Source: Jiangella endophytica
Lineage (GTDB): Bacteria > Actinomycetota > Actinomycetes > Jiangellales > Jiangellaceae
DNA: 64,000 bases
Assembly (NCBI RefSeq): GCF_003427025.1
Contig: NZ_QVAI01000007.1
Location: 62,001-126,000 of the forward strand
Direction of reading: 5' to 3'
Shown here: in pieces, positions 9,616-18,988 of the stretch
Layout: every line of letters begins with the position of its first letter
Position numbering within the stretch: the first letter of the stretch is position 1
The notes under the pieces: generated by a model
The model's input: only the letters and a program-made list of their open reading frames with translations
What the model was told of the DNA's origin: nothing
The model's database searches: none
Translations under genes and position numbers: made by a program

Positions 9616-12600
9616 TCAGAGCAGCTGCTCCAGGATCGACGGGTCCTGGATCCGCTCGTCGCGGGCCAGCAGGACGACCTTCGAGATCACCTCGGCGGTG
9701 CGCGGGTCGTCGTCGGCGAACGGCAGGAAGATCCGGCCGCGGTGCTGTGCGCCGACCGGGATGATGCACACGGCGTTGCCGGGTGTCCGGTGCACCTGAC
9801 CCGACCCGAGATGGACGGAGTAGCTGCCCAGCGCGCCCCGGATCCGGGCGTGGCGGCCGATGAGATCGACGTTGTCCAGCCCGAGCAGGGCTGCGGTCTC
9901 TTCGACCAGGCGGGCACGCATCTGCACCGAGGACTCCGTCGACTCGGGGTCGGCGCCGCCGGCGTGCGCGACCGAGACCACGAGGTCGAGGTCGCGCATG
10001 GTCTCGCTGAACACCCGATGCGGCACGTCGTCCGGTGACACCGGCTCCCACCGTCCCGGCCGGACGAACGTGACGTCCTCGATGGTCGTGTCCTCGACCT
10101 CGGCCGCCGTCCCGAACCCGTCGAGGACGGAGCACCAGGCGGTGAGCTTCTCGGCGTGGAACGTGCGCGAGAAGCCGGTCCCGAAGTCGGCCACCCAGCC
10201 GCGGCTGGTGAACAGGCCGGCAGCCCGCCGTGCCTGGACCTGGTGGCCGGCGTAGCGGCGGGAGAACGGGCCGTCGGCGTACTCGTGCGCCGTCGGCAGG
10301 TACAGCTCGCGGAACAGCTGCCGGAACGGCTGTTGGCGCCGCCCGGTGAAGGCGGCGTGCTGCAGCTCCGCCCACTCGCCGGACTCGAGCAGGTCGACCG
10401 GGTGCGCCACTCGGAGCCGGGACCCGTCGGCCGGTCGCGGCTCGCCGTCCGAGCCGACCAGCGTCCATGCGTCCGGCCCGGCGAAGCCCAGGACTCCCTC
10501 CTCGGTCACCAGGACGAGGTCGCGCAGCAGCGTTGCGAGCACCGGGTGCCGGAGCAGGTCGTCCAGCTCCGCCGGCTCGAACGCCTCGCCGTCGGCGCAG
10601 GCCTGCTCCAGCGATCGGCGCATCCGGCCGATCCGCTTGCGCCGGGCGGCAGGCCGCTCGTCGTCGGCGACGTGGTCGCCGGCCTCCATGGCCCACGTCA
10701 GCCGTTGCGGATCGCGGTACCCGGCCGACCGGGCGAGGTTCTCCAGTGCGACGGTGACCGCGGTCGTCTCCGACGCACGGCGCTGCGAGCCGGACGTCCG
10801 GTCCGACCCGACGAATCCCCGCAGGAGCCCGTAGCGCGACACCACCGCGGGGTCGTCCGGGCCGGAGAGTGGCAGCAGGCCGAGCGCCCGGACCGAGTCC
10901 TGGTGCCGCTTGCCCTCGATGCGCTCGAGCAGCTCGGACTCGGCGAGGTGGCCGAGCAGCGCCCGGGCGAACAGCTCCGCGCGTTTGTGCCCGCCGGAGG
11001 ACGACGCGTACTTCGCCGCCTTCAGCACGAGGGTGAAGCGCTCCTCGCCGAGCTCGCCGAGCGTCTCACGGAACCAGCCGACGTCGGCTGAACCGCGGAC
11101 CAGGTCCACGGAGTCGAGCGGCGTGCGCTGGCTGACGGCCGAGGCCCACTCGTCCCTGATCTGCCGATCGACGGACCAGGAGTCGTCCTTCGTGTGCGCG
11201 TGCACCCACCAGACCGCCGACTCGAAGCCCGGCCAGTCGAGGTACTGCTCGATCAGCCCGGCCCACTGCGGTGCGTACACCCCGTACTCGACGACCCGCT
11301 TCGGTGCGATGCCTGCGACGTCCAACGCCGCGCGAAGGTCGCTGACGGTGTCGTCCTCGCCTGGCAGGTGGATCCGCGCGAGGTGCGACAGCACGCTCTC
11401 GCGGCTGTCGGTCCAGACGTAGCCGCGGGTCAGCGGGCGCTTCCCGAGCGCCGCGAGGACGCCCGCCAGGCTTGCGGCGCCCGTGGCGGAACGCAACCGC
11501 TGCGCCACATGTGACAGTGGGCCGGCCAGGTCGCCGCGACGCAGCTCACCGGCGATGGCGGCCGCCCGCACCTCCTCGACGACGTCGCGCACGACCGGCG
11601 CGGCCGCCCGCTCGGGCGGCCGCCTGGCGCTCAGCTCGGCGACGGCGTCGCGGCGCACGTAGTGACCTCCCAGCCGCCAGGCGCCGGTCTCGTCACCGTC
11701 CACGAGCGCGTCGAGCAGGTCGGCGCGGGTCGCCGCGCCGGCGGTGACGGCGCGCGCGAGCAACGCCGGGGCCGGTCGCCAGCGCGTGGGCTGGTCGAGG
11801 ACGCTCTCCGGCGCGTCGGCCCGCCCGGCGAAGGTCCGCGGCGGGCGCACCATGACTCGCGGGCCGTCGAACACGTCGATCGTCCCCTCCGGCTCGTCGA
11901 CGAACCGGGCCAGCCGCCAGAGCCGGCCCGCCTGCTCGTCAGTGAGCGTCCGCAACGGCACCGCCCCCAGCGCCTCGTGGAGCCCGGACCGAGCGTCGCG
12001 CTCGCGGACGTGGCCCCACTGGTCGACGGTGAGGCGACGGCCACGCCGGGCCACCACCTCGGGCGGGCCCACGAGCTCGCCGGTGGGCAGGTCGTGGCAC
12101 AGCTCGGCGAGTGCGTCGAGGAGCGGATCGGTCCAGGACGGCCGGAACATCGACCGGCCGAGGTCGTGGACCAGCTGCCAGAGCAGTGCGTCGTCACGGT
12201 GGCGTGCCGGCAGCCGCCCTGCGATGCGGGCCTGGGCGGGGCCGGCCCAGCGCACGTCGCCGGATGTCGTCCCGAGCTGAACCAGGAGCAGTTCGACGCC
12301 GCCGTCGGTCAGCGCGGGCCCGACCCGCTCCCACCACGGACCCACGATCTCCGGCAGTGGCGGCGCCCCGCTCGGGGTGGCGGACCCCAGCCACCGCACG
12401 TTCCGCAGCAGCTGCACCCCCTGGAGCGTGCGCACCTCGGTGTCGGCATGTTCGCCGAGCCAGGCGCGCAGCGACGTCACCAGCTGCCGGCAGCCGGAGT
12501 GGAAGCGGTCGAAGTGGCCGCTCGGCAGCCGATCCGGGCGCACAGCCGGCGTCCGGTCGGCCGGCCGGTACCGCAGCGCCACCGGGATCGCGTCGCCGGC

Positions 12601-14274
12601 CTCCGCCACCGGCGCTGGGACCGACGCCGCCGGCACCGCGACGCCGGCGGACGCCGCCAGCTCCGCGGCGGCCCGGCGCTGCTCGGCGGTACCGGCGCCC
12701 AGCCGCTCGACCGAGGCGAGCAGGCCGGACCGCGGCTGGTGCCGCAGCAGGGTGAGGGCTATGGTGCGCAGGTCGGCGGCCTTGCGGCGCAGCGCGTCCT
12801 CGAGTGCGCGCGCCTCGGTCTCGGACCGCAGCGGCAGGTCGCGCAGCGCCTCGAACGCCCGCGCCCGGACGCTCGACGAGGCGTCGGTGAGGAACGCGAA
12901 CAGCGCCGCCCGGTTGGCGGAGCGGTCGCCCGCCAACAGGTCGGCGGCCCGCCGGCGGCCGTTGGCCGAGGCGGCCCGGAAGGCCTCCGGCGGTGCTGCG
13001 GTCAGGAGGTTCGCCAACAGGACGTCGGCGGCGCGCGCCGAGCCGATCTCGACCGGCCGCGAGCCGATCCGCCCGGTCTCGACCTTGTGCGCCCTGCCGA
13101 GCGTGCGCACCCGTTCGAGCAGAGCGGCGGCCGCGGCGCGGCCGAGGGCGGCGACCGGCTCGCCCTCCAGCACGTTCGTGGGCCAGGCGGAGACCGCGGT
13201 CGCGTACACGGCGGCGTCCGGCTCGGTGAGGAGCGGAACCAGCGCGGCCCGGGATTCCGGCAGCCCGAGCTCGGCGAGGACCCGGGCGGCCGCCTGGCGC
13301 ACCGCCGGCTCCGGGTCGGCGAGGTACGGGCCGGCCTGGGCGACGGCGGTGTGCGCGTCGGTGCGGGCCGCCGCCCAGAGCGTCAGGAACACCTGGTCGG
13401 GGGTCTGCGGTGGCGCCGGCGCGCCGCCGAGCCGGCTGGACAGCTCGGTCAGCATCGGGCCGGCCCGACCGCCCGTCCGCACGTCGAGCGCTTCGCCGAA
13501 CCACACGCCGACGGCGCGGACGGTGCCGGCGAACCGGAGGAGGTTCTCGTCGACGACGGCGTCGAGGATGCGCCGGTACGCCTCCGGGTGGGCGAGGTCG
13601 GCGGCCTCGAGGACGGCGGACCGGGCGCCCTCCTGCCGGCCGGCGCCCCGCAGCAGCGCGGTGGCGGTCTCCCAATCGGCCGGGCGGTCCGACCCGAGCA
13701 GGCCCTGGATGCCCTCGGTGGTCACGCCGCCGACGGGGTTCCGGCCGAAGGCGCAGGCCGCCAGGACGTCGGCGACCTCGGTGCGCCCTCGGGCGATCTC
13801 CGCCGCGAACAGTCCACCGAGATGGGAGGTGAGCGTCGGCACCCGCTGGCGCAGATGGATCGACCAGGCCGCGAACCAGGTGACGTCCTGCGGCCATTCG
13901 TGGCCGAGCCGGAGCAGCGAGCCGAGGTGGTCCATCCGGGCCGGCCGGGTGTCGGCGGGCCGGCTGCTCCGGAACCCGCGGCGCAGCCAGTGCCGCTGGT
14001 ACGGCATCCGCCGCGCCCGGACCCACCAGTGCGCCAGCGGCGTCGCCAGCGTCGGCGCGATGGGCGCGAACGTCCGGGCCAGGTCGGGCTCGGCCAGATC
14101 GTCCAGCCGCGCGGCGAGGGACAGCGGGTCGTGACTGCGGCGGTCGTCGAGCCAGGTCACGAGGTCACGCGACACCTCACCGGCGAAGGCGCGGCGGACC
14201 AGCTGCCGCGGCCCACGTCGCCCGCCGTGGAAGCGCTCGAGCTGCTCCTGCGCCGCCTCCCGCGAGAGCGCCAC
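9616..14274 (-). CDS. Giant DUF4132 domain protein with HEAT-like repeats
   Basis: 1,552 residues, cytoplasmic (no signal peptide or membrane helix), longer than typical DUF4132 proteins of E. coli (MolR/YehI, about 1,200). The middle part holds HEAT-like helical repeats, for example PEPAVRQAAARVLAELGLP (about residue 325) and SSSVRARAFEALRDL. The C-terminal third has the DUF4132 region (WVWTDSRES-like strand, RKRIGRMRRSLEQACADGEAF) and ends in a globular segment with HAEKLTAWCS and HARIRGALGSYSVHLGSGQV. No nuclease, ATPase or protease motif is evident to me. It starts two bases after the stop of a small upstream gene, so the two are surely co-transcribed. DUF4132 has no settled biochemical role. 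Confidence 0.8.
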   Translation of the reverse strand: MALSREAAQEQLERFHGGRRGPRQLVRRAFAGEVSRDLVTWLDDRRSHDPLSLAARLDDLAEPDLARTFAPIAPTLATPLAHWWVRARRMPYQRHWLRRGFRSSRPADTRPARMDHLGSLLRLGHEWPQDVTWFAAWSIHLRQRVPTLTSHLGGLFAAEIARGRTEVADVLAACAFGRNPVGGVTTEGIQGLLGSDRPADWETATALLRGAGRQEGARSAVLEAADLAHPEAYRRILDAVVDENLLRFAGTVRAVGVWFGEALDVRTGGRAGPMLTELSSRLGGAPAPPQTPDQVFLTLWAAARTDAHTAVAQAGPYLADPEPAVRQAAARVLAELGLPESRAALVPLLTEPDAAVYATAVSAWPTNVLEGEPVAALGRAAAAALLERVRTLGRAHKVETGRIGSRPVEIGSARAADVLLANLLTAAPPEAFRAASANGRRRAADLLAGDRSANRAALFAFLTDASSSVRARAFEALRDLPLRSETEARALEDALRRKAADLRTIALTLLRHQPRSGLLASVERLGAGTAEQRRAAAELAASAGVAVPAASVPAPVAEAGDAIPVALRYRPADRTPAVRPDRLPSGHFDRFHSGCRQLVTSLRAWLGEHADTEVRTLQGVQLLRNVRWLGSATPSGAPPLPEIVGPWWERVGPALTDGGVELLLVQLGTTSGDVRWAGPAQARIAGRLPARHRDDALLWQLVHDLGRSMFRPSWTDPLLDALAELCHDLPTGELVGPPEVVARRGRRLTVDQWGHVRERDARSGLHEALGAVPLRTLTDEQAGRLWRLARFVDEPEGTIDVFDGPRVMVRPPRTFAGRADAPESVLDQPTRWRPAPALLARAVTAGAATRADLLDALVDGDETGAWRLGGHYVRRDAVAELSARRPPERAAAPVVRDVVEEVRAAAIAGELRRGDLAGPLSHVAQRLRSATGAASLAGVLAALGKRPLTRGYVWTDSRESVLSHLARIHLPGEDDTVSDLRAALDVAGIAPKRVVEYGVYAPQWAGLIEQYLDWPGFESAVWWVHAHTKDDSWSVDRQIRDEWASAVSQRTPLDSVDLVRGSADVGWFRETLGELGEERFTLVLKAAKYASSSGGHKRAELFARALLGHLAESELLERIEGKRHQDSVRALGLLPLSGPDDPAVVSRYGLLRGFVGSDRTSGSQRRASETTAVTVALENLARSAGYRDPQRLTWAMEAGDHVADDERPAARRKRIGRMRRSLEQACADGEAFEPAELDDLLRHPVLATLLRDLVLVTEEGVLGFAGPDAWTLVGSDGEPRPADGSRLRVAHPVDLLESGEWAELQHAAFTGRRQQPFRQLFRELYLPTAHEYADGPFSRRYAGHQVQARRAAGLFTSRGWVADFGTGFSRTFHAEKLTAWCSVLDGFGTAAEVEDTTIEDVTFVRPGRWEPVSPDDVPHRVFSETMRDLDLVVSVAHAGGADPESTESSVQMRARLVEETAALLGLDNVDLIGRHARIRGALGSYSVHLGSGQVHRTPGNAVCIIPVGAQHRGRIFLPFADDDPRTAEVISKVVLLARDERIQDPSILEQLL

Positions 14275-14276
14275 GC

Positions 14277-14714
14277 TCAGCCGCCCGCGAGCGCGACGAG
14301 GCGGACCAGGAGCAGCCGCGACTCCGGCGCCGGGGAGACGGGCGCGTCGAGGTCGTCGAGTGGGACGCCGTCGAGGAAGACGAAGTAGAGGCCGTCGGCG
14401 AACGCCGTCAGCGCGCGCTCGACCGCTTCGGCCAGCGGCGGCGCCGCCGGCACCGTCCGGCCGCCGCTCGCGACCCGGCCCGCTGTCAGCCCGCGGGCGA
14501 GGTCGGCCGGCGTCAGCACCCGCAGGACGCGGTCGTCCGCGCGACGGCGCGTGTAGCCGTCGACCTCGACGCGGACCAGCTCGGCGAGCAGCATGCCCAG
14601 GGTCATGGCGCCCGACGGCAGCGTCAGCTGCCGCTCGACGAGCTCCGTGGGCCGGCCCACCACCTTCGTCTCGACGATCACGTGTCCCCCCTCGATCCGG
14701 ACATTGCAGCGCAT
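14277..14714 (-). CDS. Unknown small protein co-transcribed with the DUF4132 gene
   Basis: 145 residues from ATG 14714 (a GTG one codon upstream is also possible; the ribosome-binding site is weak). I do not recognise a family. It begins MRCNVRIEGGHVIVETKVV, which looks like two beta strands, has a helical centre with many Arg (VDGYTRRRADDRVLRVL) and ends FLDGVPLDDLDAP ... RLLLVRLVALAGG, suggesting an alpha/beta fold with a final strand. It has no membrane segment. Its stop is two bases before the start of the DUF4132 gene, so the pair is translated in step and may form a complex. The name of the module should follow DUF4132 until tested. Confidence 0.65.
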   Translation of the reverse strand: MRCNVRIEGGHVIVETKVVGRPTELVERQLTLPSGAMTLGMLLAELVRVEVDGYTRRRADDRVLRVLTPADLARGLTAGRVASGGRTVPAAPPLAEAVERALTAFADGLYFVFLDGVPLDDLDAPVSPAPESRLLLVRLVALAGG

Positions 14715-14789
14715 CACACCACAGAGCCCGGACACCAACCGCGGATCAGGTCGTCGAGGCCGCGGGGGAACCGGCCTGACGCGTTGCCT

Positions 14790-14845
14790 GTGCCCGGCAA
14801 TGGGGGCCTGGGAGGGACTACGTGGCACACCCCATTGCCGGGCAC
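14790..14845 (-). terminator. Long perfect stem-loop after the subtilisin gene
   Basis: A perfect 16-bp inverted repeat (GTGCCCGGCAATGGGG and its complement) with a 24-base loop starts 16 bases beyond the subtilisin stop and ends 76 bases before the start of the small DUF4132 partner gene. Read on the minus strand it is well placed to end subtilisin transcripts. The loop is long for a terminator, so an additional role is possible. Confidence 0.55.
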
Positions 14846-14860
14846 GACCAGAGGACGCGG

Positions 14861-17800
14861 CTACGACACCGCGCCGACCCGCCAGGCGCGGTCGATCTCC
14901 TGCTCGACGGTGTTCCCGCCGGCGTCGGTGACCGTCACCCGCAGCGACACGAACCCGTCACCGGCGGCCGGGACGCTCGCCACCAGCACCCCGTCACCCG
15001 ACGGCGTCACCGGCGCCGGCTGCCAGGTGGCGCCGTCGTCGACGGACACCTCGGCGGTGGCGGTGAACCCGCCCGGACCCTCGGTGCCCGCCGGGTAGGA
15101 CGCACGCAGCTCCAGCGGGTACGACGCGTCGGCCGGGACCTCGTTGTACAGCCCCGTCTCCAGCCCGTAGGTCAGCTGGATCAGCGGGAGCACCTCGCGG
15201 TCGGCCGACGGCCGGTCGGACCGGAAACCCCACGTCGTCGCGGTGTGCGTCCACAGGTCGGAGAAGTTGCCCCGCCCGGCGGTCGTCTCCAGCGACAGCT
15301 CGAAGTCCGCCGCCGCTCCCGGCACGGTGAACTGCGCCTCCGGCCACGACGCCCGGCCGACCTCGGCGCCGTCGCGGCTCAGCACCAGCTCCGTCGAGTC
15401 GCCCAGCTGCTGCTGGTTGAAGCCGTACGTCGACGGCCCGTAGAGGTACTGCGGCAGCGACACCCGGATCGCGTCGCGGAAGCGGGCCGCCGGCAGGCCG
15501 TACTCCTCCGACCCGGTCAGAGCCGGTGTGCCCGGCGCGACCAGCGGGCCCCACCACACCTGCTCGGCGCTGCTGCCCGCGGCGTACGGCTCGACGCCCG
15601 ACCACGTCCAGTACATGTTGGCGAACTCCTGGTGCGGCTGGGCGAACCGCTGCCACTCGACGCCGTCGGTGCTGAGGTACTCGGTGCGGTGCACCGGCCC
15701 GTTGCGGGAGATCAACATGCTCGACCCCAGGCTGGACGCCCCGGTGTAGGGGATCCACGCCTCGCGCCGGCCCATCCGCTCCGACGCCTGCCGGTAGTCG
15801 GACTCGACGACGGCGAGCTCGTCAGGGTCGGCGGTGTACGTGACACCGCCGGGCAGGCCGTCCTCGGTGAACGCGAGGTTGTAGGTGTACTCGGCGTCGC
15901 GGCGGCTGGTGAGTTCCAGCTCCAGCTCCGGGTCGGCCGCCAGCGCCGCGCGCAGCCCTTCGCCGAACGCCCGGTCGACGGTGTACGAGGGCAGCGTGGC
16001 GCCCCAGAAGAACTCCGACCACTCCTCGTCGACGTCGTTGGCCAGGACCAGCAGGGCGGCGCCGGCCTCCGTCGCCAACCGCAGCTGCTCCTCCGGAATC
16101 GCCCAGTCGCCGTACCGGCTCACCAGCACCGCCTTGCCGGCGACGTCGGCGGCGGCGAACTCCGCGGCGGTGCCGGTGCCGACGTCGACCAGCGGCAGCG
16201 CGTCCGCCCCCTTGTACACCTTCGGCGGCGTGGCCAGGCGCGGCGACGGCAGCAGCCGCTCACCGGCGGCGCTCAGCTCGAGCAGCGGCTGGTTCAGCTG
16301 CCACGTGGTGGAGAACTCGAACGTGCCGGTCTTCGCGCGGCGGCTGGGCAGCGTGTAGAGGTCGGCGCCGTCGTAGCCCTGCGCGACGATCATCCGCATC
16401 GACTGGTCGCCGACCGTGCGCTCCCACACGGCGTCGAACCCGATCTCGTCGGTCTCACGCGGCGTCGTCACCTCGACCCGTTCGGCGTCGCGCGCGTCGT
16501 AGGCCAGCGTCACGTCGTCACGCACCCGCAGGTCCGGCTCGGCGGCCAGCGCGAAGCTCGCGGTGGTGTCGCGGCCCTCGGTCTCGATCGTGGTGACGAC
16601 CGTATAGGTGCCCTCGGGGACCTCGGCGGTCGCGACGCCGCCGCGGGCGAACGCCCGGCTCCACTCACCGGTCTCGGTGTTCCAGAAGTCGACCGGGCCG
16701 CTGGCGGGCCGCCCGTCACGGCCGACGGTGTTGACGGTGACGGTGTGCACCGGGCGCTCGACGGTGAACGTCGCCACGCTGTGGATGGCGCCGTCGCGGT
16801 CGCGCGGGTCCTGCGCCGTGATGCGGCCGCTGTAGCTGCCGCCGGTGCTCGCCTCGGCCGACACCTCGACCGTGGTGCTGGCGCTGCCGCCCGCCGGGAT
16901 GGACAGGACGGGGTTGCGCACCCGCAGCACCGGCCGGCCGCGCTCGGAGCCCGGCCGGGCGACGTCGGCGCTGATCCGCAGCGTGACGCGGCGATCGGTC
17001 GGGTTGTGGTAGGTCAGCGTGCGGCTGACGACGGGCGCGTCCTCGGCCAGCTGCCCGAAGTCGACCACGCCCTGGTCGACCGAGACCGACTCGTCGACGG
17101 CGGCGGCGACGTCGACCCGACCGGCGCCCTGGAACGACACCGGCTCGTCCAGCGGCGTGCTCGACGTGATGAGCCGCTGCTTGAGCTGCTCGTCGGTCCA
17201 GTCCGGGTGCTGCTGGGCCAGGATCGCGGCCGCACCGGCGACGTGCGGCGTCGCCATCGAGGTGCCGTTGAGCGAGGTGTAGTGCTCGTCGAGCAGGTTG
17301 CCCAGCGACGTGCCGGCCGCGCGCGCCGCGACGATGCCGACGCCGGGCGCGACCACCTCGGGCTTCACCGCGCCGTCGCCGAGCCGCGGGCCACGCGACG
17401 AGAACGCCGCCGCGCGGTCCTGCTTGTCGACGGCGCCGACGGTGAGCGCCGACGTCGCGGCGCCCGGGGAGCCGACGCTGGTCTCGCGCGGGCCCGTGTT
17501 GCCGGCGGCGACGACGAACAGCGTGTCCGACTCGGCACTGAGGCGATCGACCGCCTGGCTCATCGGGTCGGTGCCGTCGCTGGCCCAGTCGGTGCCCAGG
17601 CTCATGCTGACGACATCCGCGCCCTGCGCGACCGCCCACTCCATGCCGGCGATGATCCAGTCCTCGTAGCCGGAGCCGTCGTCGCCCAGCACCTTGCCGA
17701 TCAGCAGGTCGGCGCCCGGCGCGACGCCGCGGTGCGTGCCGCCGGACGCGGCGCCGCTGCCGGCGACCGTCGCCGCGACGTGTGTGCCGTGGCCCTGGCG

Positions 17801-18601
17801 GTCGATCGCGGCCAAGCCCTCGGGATCGGCGTCCTCGGTGAAGTTGCGCGCGTCGCTCACCTGACCGGCGAGGTCGGGGTGGGTGGGGTCCCAGCCGGTG
17901 TCGAGGACGGCGACCGTGCTGCCGGTGCCGTCGAGACCCTGCTCCCACGCCTCCGGCGCACCGATCTGCGGCACCGACTCGGCCAGTGTCGCCTCGACGC
18001 GGCCGTTGAGCCAGACCCGCCCGATCGTGCCGTCGCGCACGTCGTCCCAGACGGAGCTCAGCTCCTCCTTCGCGGCTGAGACGGACAGCGCGCCGATGCT
18101 CGGCAACGCCCGTTCGGCCCGGGTGCCCGAGGGAGCCTCGGGCACGCTGCGGATCCCGGGACCGTCGGGCGCGGACACCAGCAACGGCAGGTCGGCGCGG
18201 GCGAGGTCGTGGTAGCCGGACTCGGCGAGGTACGTGAGGTCGAACAGCCGCTCGTCCAGCACGCCTGACTGCACGAACGGGACCGCATCGTCCGGCAGCG
18301 CCAGCACATGCCCGTCGCGCTCGACGAACGCCGGCGGCCGGCCGCTCGGTGTCGTCTCGGACCACGCCGCCTGCCGGCCGTCCGGCGCGACGTGCAGGAT
18401 CACGACGTCGCCGGTGAGCAGCGTCAGCTGGTACGAGTGCCCGGTCGCGGCCGAGCCGGTGGCCGGGACCGTCGCGGCCGGACCACCCGCGGGGCCGGCT
18501 GCGGGCGCCGTCGCACCGGCGCCGATCACCAGCGCGGTGACCGCGGCCGGGACCAGCAGCCGGGCGCGGGCGCGCCGCCAGGACAGGATCGTGCGGGGCA
18601 T
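14861..18601 (-). CDS. Large secreted subtilisin-family (S8) serine protease
   Basis: 1,246 residues from ATG 18601 (GAGGAG/GAGGT upstream); an open frame extends further but has no better start. The signal peptide is residues 1-35. A propeptide-like region follows, then the S8 domain with D234 (AVLDTG), H271 (GHGTHVA), oxyanion N368 (AAGNTG) and S448 (LNGTSMATP). After the catalytic domain come beta-rich segments, one resembling a PA insert (ATEAGAALLVLAND, near residue 850), and a C-terminal Ig-like part (VSVDDGATWQPAPV). No sortase motif or membrane tail is present, so it is probably released. Large S8 enzymes of this layout (about 1,100-1,250 residues) are common in soil actinomycetes and degrade external protein. 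It is monocistronic. Confidence 0.9.
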   Translation of the reverse strand: MPRTILSWRRARARLLVPAAVTALVIGAGATAPAAGPAGGPAATVPATGSAATGHSYQLTLLTGDVVILHVAPDGRQAAWSETTPSGRPPAFVERDGHVLALPDDAVPFVQSGVLDERLFDLTYLAESGYHDLARADLPLLVSAPDGPGIRSVPEAPSGTRAERALPSIGALSVSAAKEELSSVWDDVRDGTIGRVWLNGRVEATLAESVPQIGAPEAWEQGLDGTGSTVAVLDTGWDPTHPDLAGQVSDARNFTEDADPEGLAAIDRQGHGTHVAATVAGSGAASGGTHRGVAPGADLLIGKVLGDDGSGYEDWIIAGMEWAVAQGADVVSMSLGTDWASDGTDPMSQAVDRLSAESDTLFVVAAGNTGPRETSVGSPGAATSALTVGAVDKQDRAAAFSSRGPRLGDGAVKPEVVAPGVGIVAARAAGTSLGNLLDEHYTSLNGTSMATPHVAGAAAILAQQHPDWTDEQLKQRLITSSTPLDEPVSFQGAGRVDVAAAVDESVSVDQGVVDFGQLAEDAPVVSRTLTYHNPTDRRVTLRISADVARPGSERGRPVLRVRNPVLSIPAGGSASTTVEVSAEASTGGSYSGRITAQDPRDRDGAIHSVATFTVERPVHTVTVNTVGRDGRPASGPVDFWNTETGEWSRAFARGGVATAEVPEGTYTVVTTIETEGRDTTASFALAAEPDLRVRDDVTLAYDARDAERVEVTTPRETDEIGFDAVWERTVGDQSMRMIVAQGYDGADLYTLPSRRAKTGTFEFSTTWQLNQPLLELSAAGERLLPSPRLATPPKVYKGADALPLVDVGTGTAAEFAAADVAGKAVLVSRYGDWAIPEEQLRLATEAGAALLVLANDVDEEWSEFFWGATLPSYTVDRAFGEGLRAALAADPELELELTSRRDAEYTYNLAFTEDGLPGGVTYTADPDELAVVESDYRQASERMGRREAWIPYTGASSLGSSMLISRNGPVHRTEYLSTDGVEWQRFAQPHQEFANMYWTWSGVEPYAAGSSAEQVWWGPLVAPGTPALTGSEEYGLPAARFRDAIRVSLPQYLYGPSTYGFNQQQLGDSTELVLSRDGAEVGRASWPEAQFTVPGAAADFELSLETTAGRGNFSDLWTHTATTWGFRSDRPSADREVLPLIQLTYGLETGLYNEVPADASYPLELRASYPAGTEGPGGFTATAEVSVDDGATWQPAPVTPSGDGVLVASVPAAGDGFVSLRVTVTDAGGNTVEQEIDRAWRVGAVS

Positions 18602-18763
18602 GGGACCTCGTCTCCTCGGGCCGCGGCCCCACCGCCCGACGGGGGTTGGCGGGCGGCGGGGGATCCGCGGCGGGGGATCGCCGTCTGCCCACCGTCCCGT
18701 ACCGCGCCGTCCGTTGCGATTGGGCGAATCACCCATTTATGTCCGCCGCACCCCTCCCCCACC

Positions 18764-18842
18764 CCAAGTTGATCTTGGAGTTGTTCGCCCATCTATCGGA
18801 CATTTCGGACCGCAAAGCCGAACAACTCCAAGATCAACTTGG
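18764..18842. repeat. 24-bp perfect inverted repeat
   Basis: The arms are 18764-18787 and 18819-18842, identical as inverted copies, with a 31-base spacer. The arms are A/T-richer than the surroundings (CCAAGTTGATCTTGG at the outer end), and C-rich versus G-rich flanks extend the pairing imperfectly. It may be a dispersed REP/MITE-like element or a stable hairpin terminator for the LAL gene. Confidence 0.7.
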
Positions 18843-18859
18843 CTGGGGGTGAGCGGGGG

Positions 18860-18943
18860 TCAGAGGGGTTCCCAGTGCTCGTCGTCGGCGGGTTCGGGCT
18901 CGGCGTCGTCCGGGTCGGGGTCGGGCGGGTCGGTCGCGTGCAT
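18860..18943 (-). CDS. Possible 27-residue acidic micro-protein
   Basis: ATG 18943 opens a frame of 27 codons, MHATDPPDPDPDDAEPEPAD and then DEHWEPL, ending at TGA 18860. Composition is strongly Asp/Glu/Pro-rich and third positions are G or C almost throughout, as in real genes here. It begins 46 bases after the LAL stop codon on the same strand. A conventional ribosome-binding site is not visible. It could be coding or chance. Confidence 0.25.
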   Translation of the reverse strand: MHATDPPDPDPDDAEPEPADDEHWEPL

Positions 18944-18988
18944 GAGGCCACGGTCGGGCAGCGGGCCGCCGGTTCGCGAGTGGGCAGA

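Larger units (their letters stand above)
18602..18988. other. Repeat-rich non-coding gap between protease and LAL regulator
   Basis: This 387-base gap contains two similar copies of a TGGGnnnATCACCCA-type element (18713-18735 and 18972-18994, same orientation), a 24-bp inverted repeat between them, and a possible 27-codon ORF. The second copy overlaps the stop codon of the LAL gene. The gap carries the upstream region of the protease gene, but no clear -10/-35 pair is apparent. Confidence 0.5.

Noticed and set aside
11662-14388. A 908-codon plus-strand frame opposite DUF4132
   Set aside because: No domain, and the composition is typical of an antisense frame in high-GC DNA.
14822-18079. A 1,085-codon plus-strand frame opposite the subtilisin
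   Set aside because: Shadow of the S8 gene, whose catalytic residues are all intact on the other strand.
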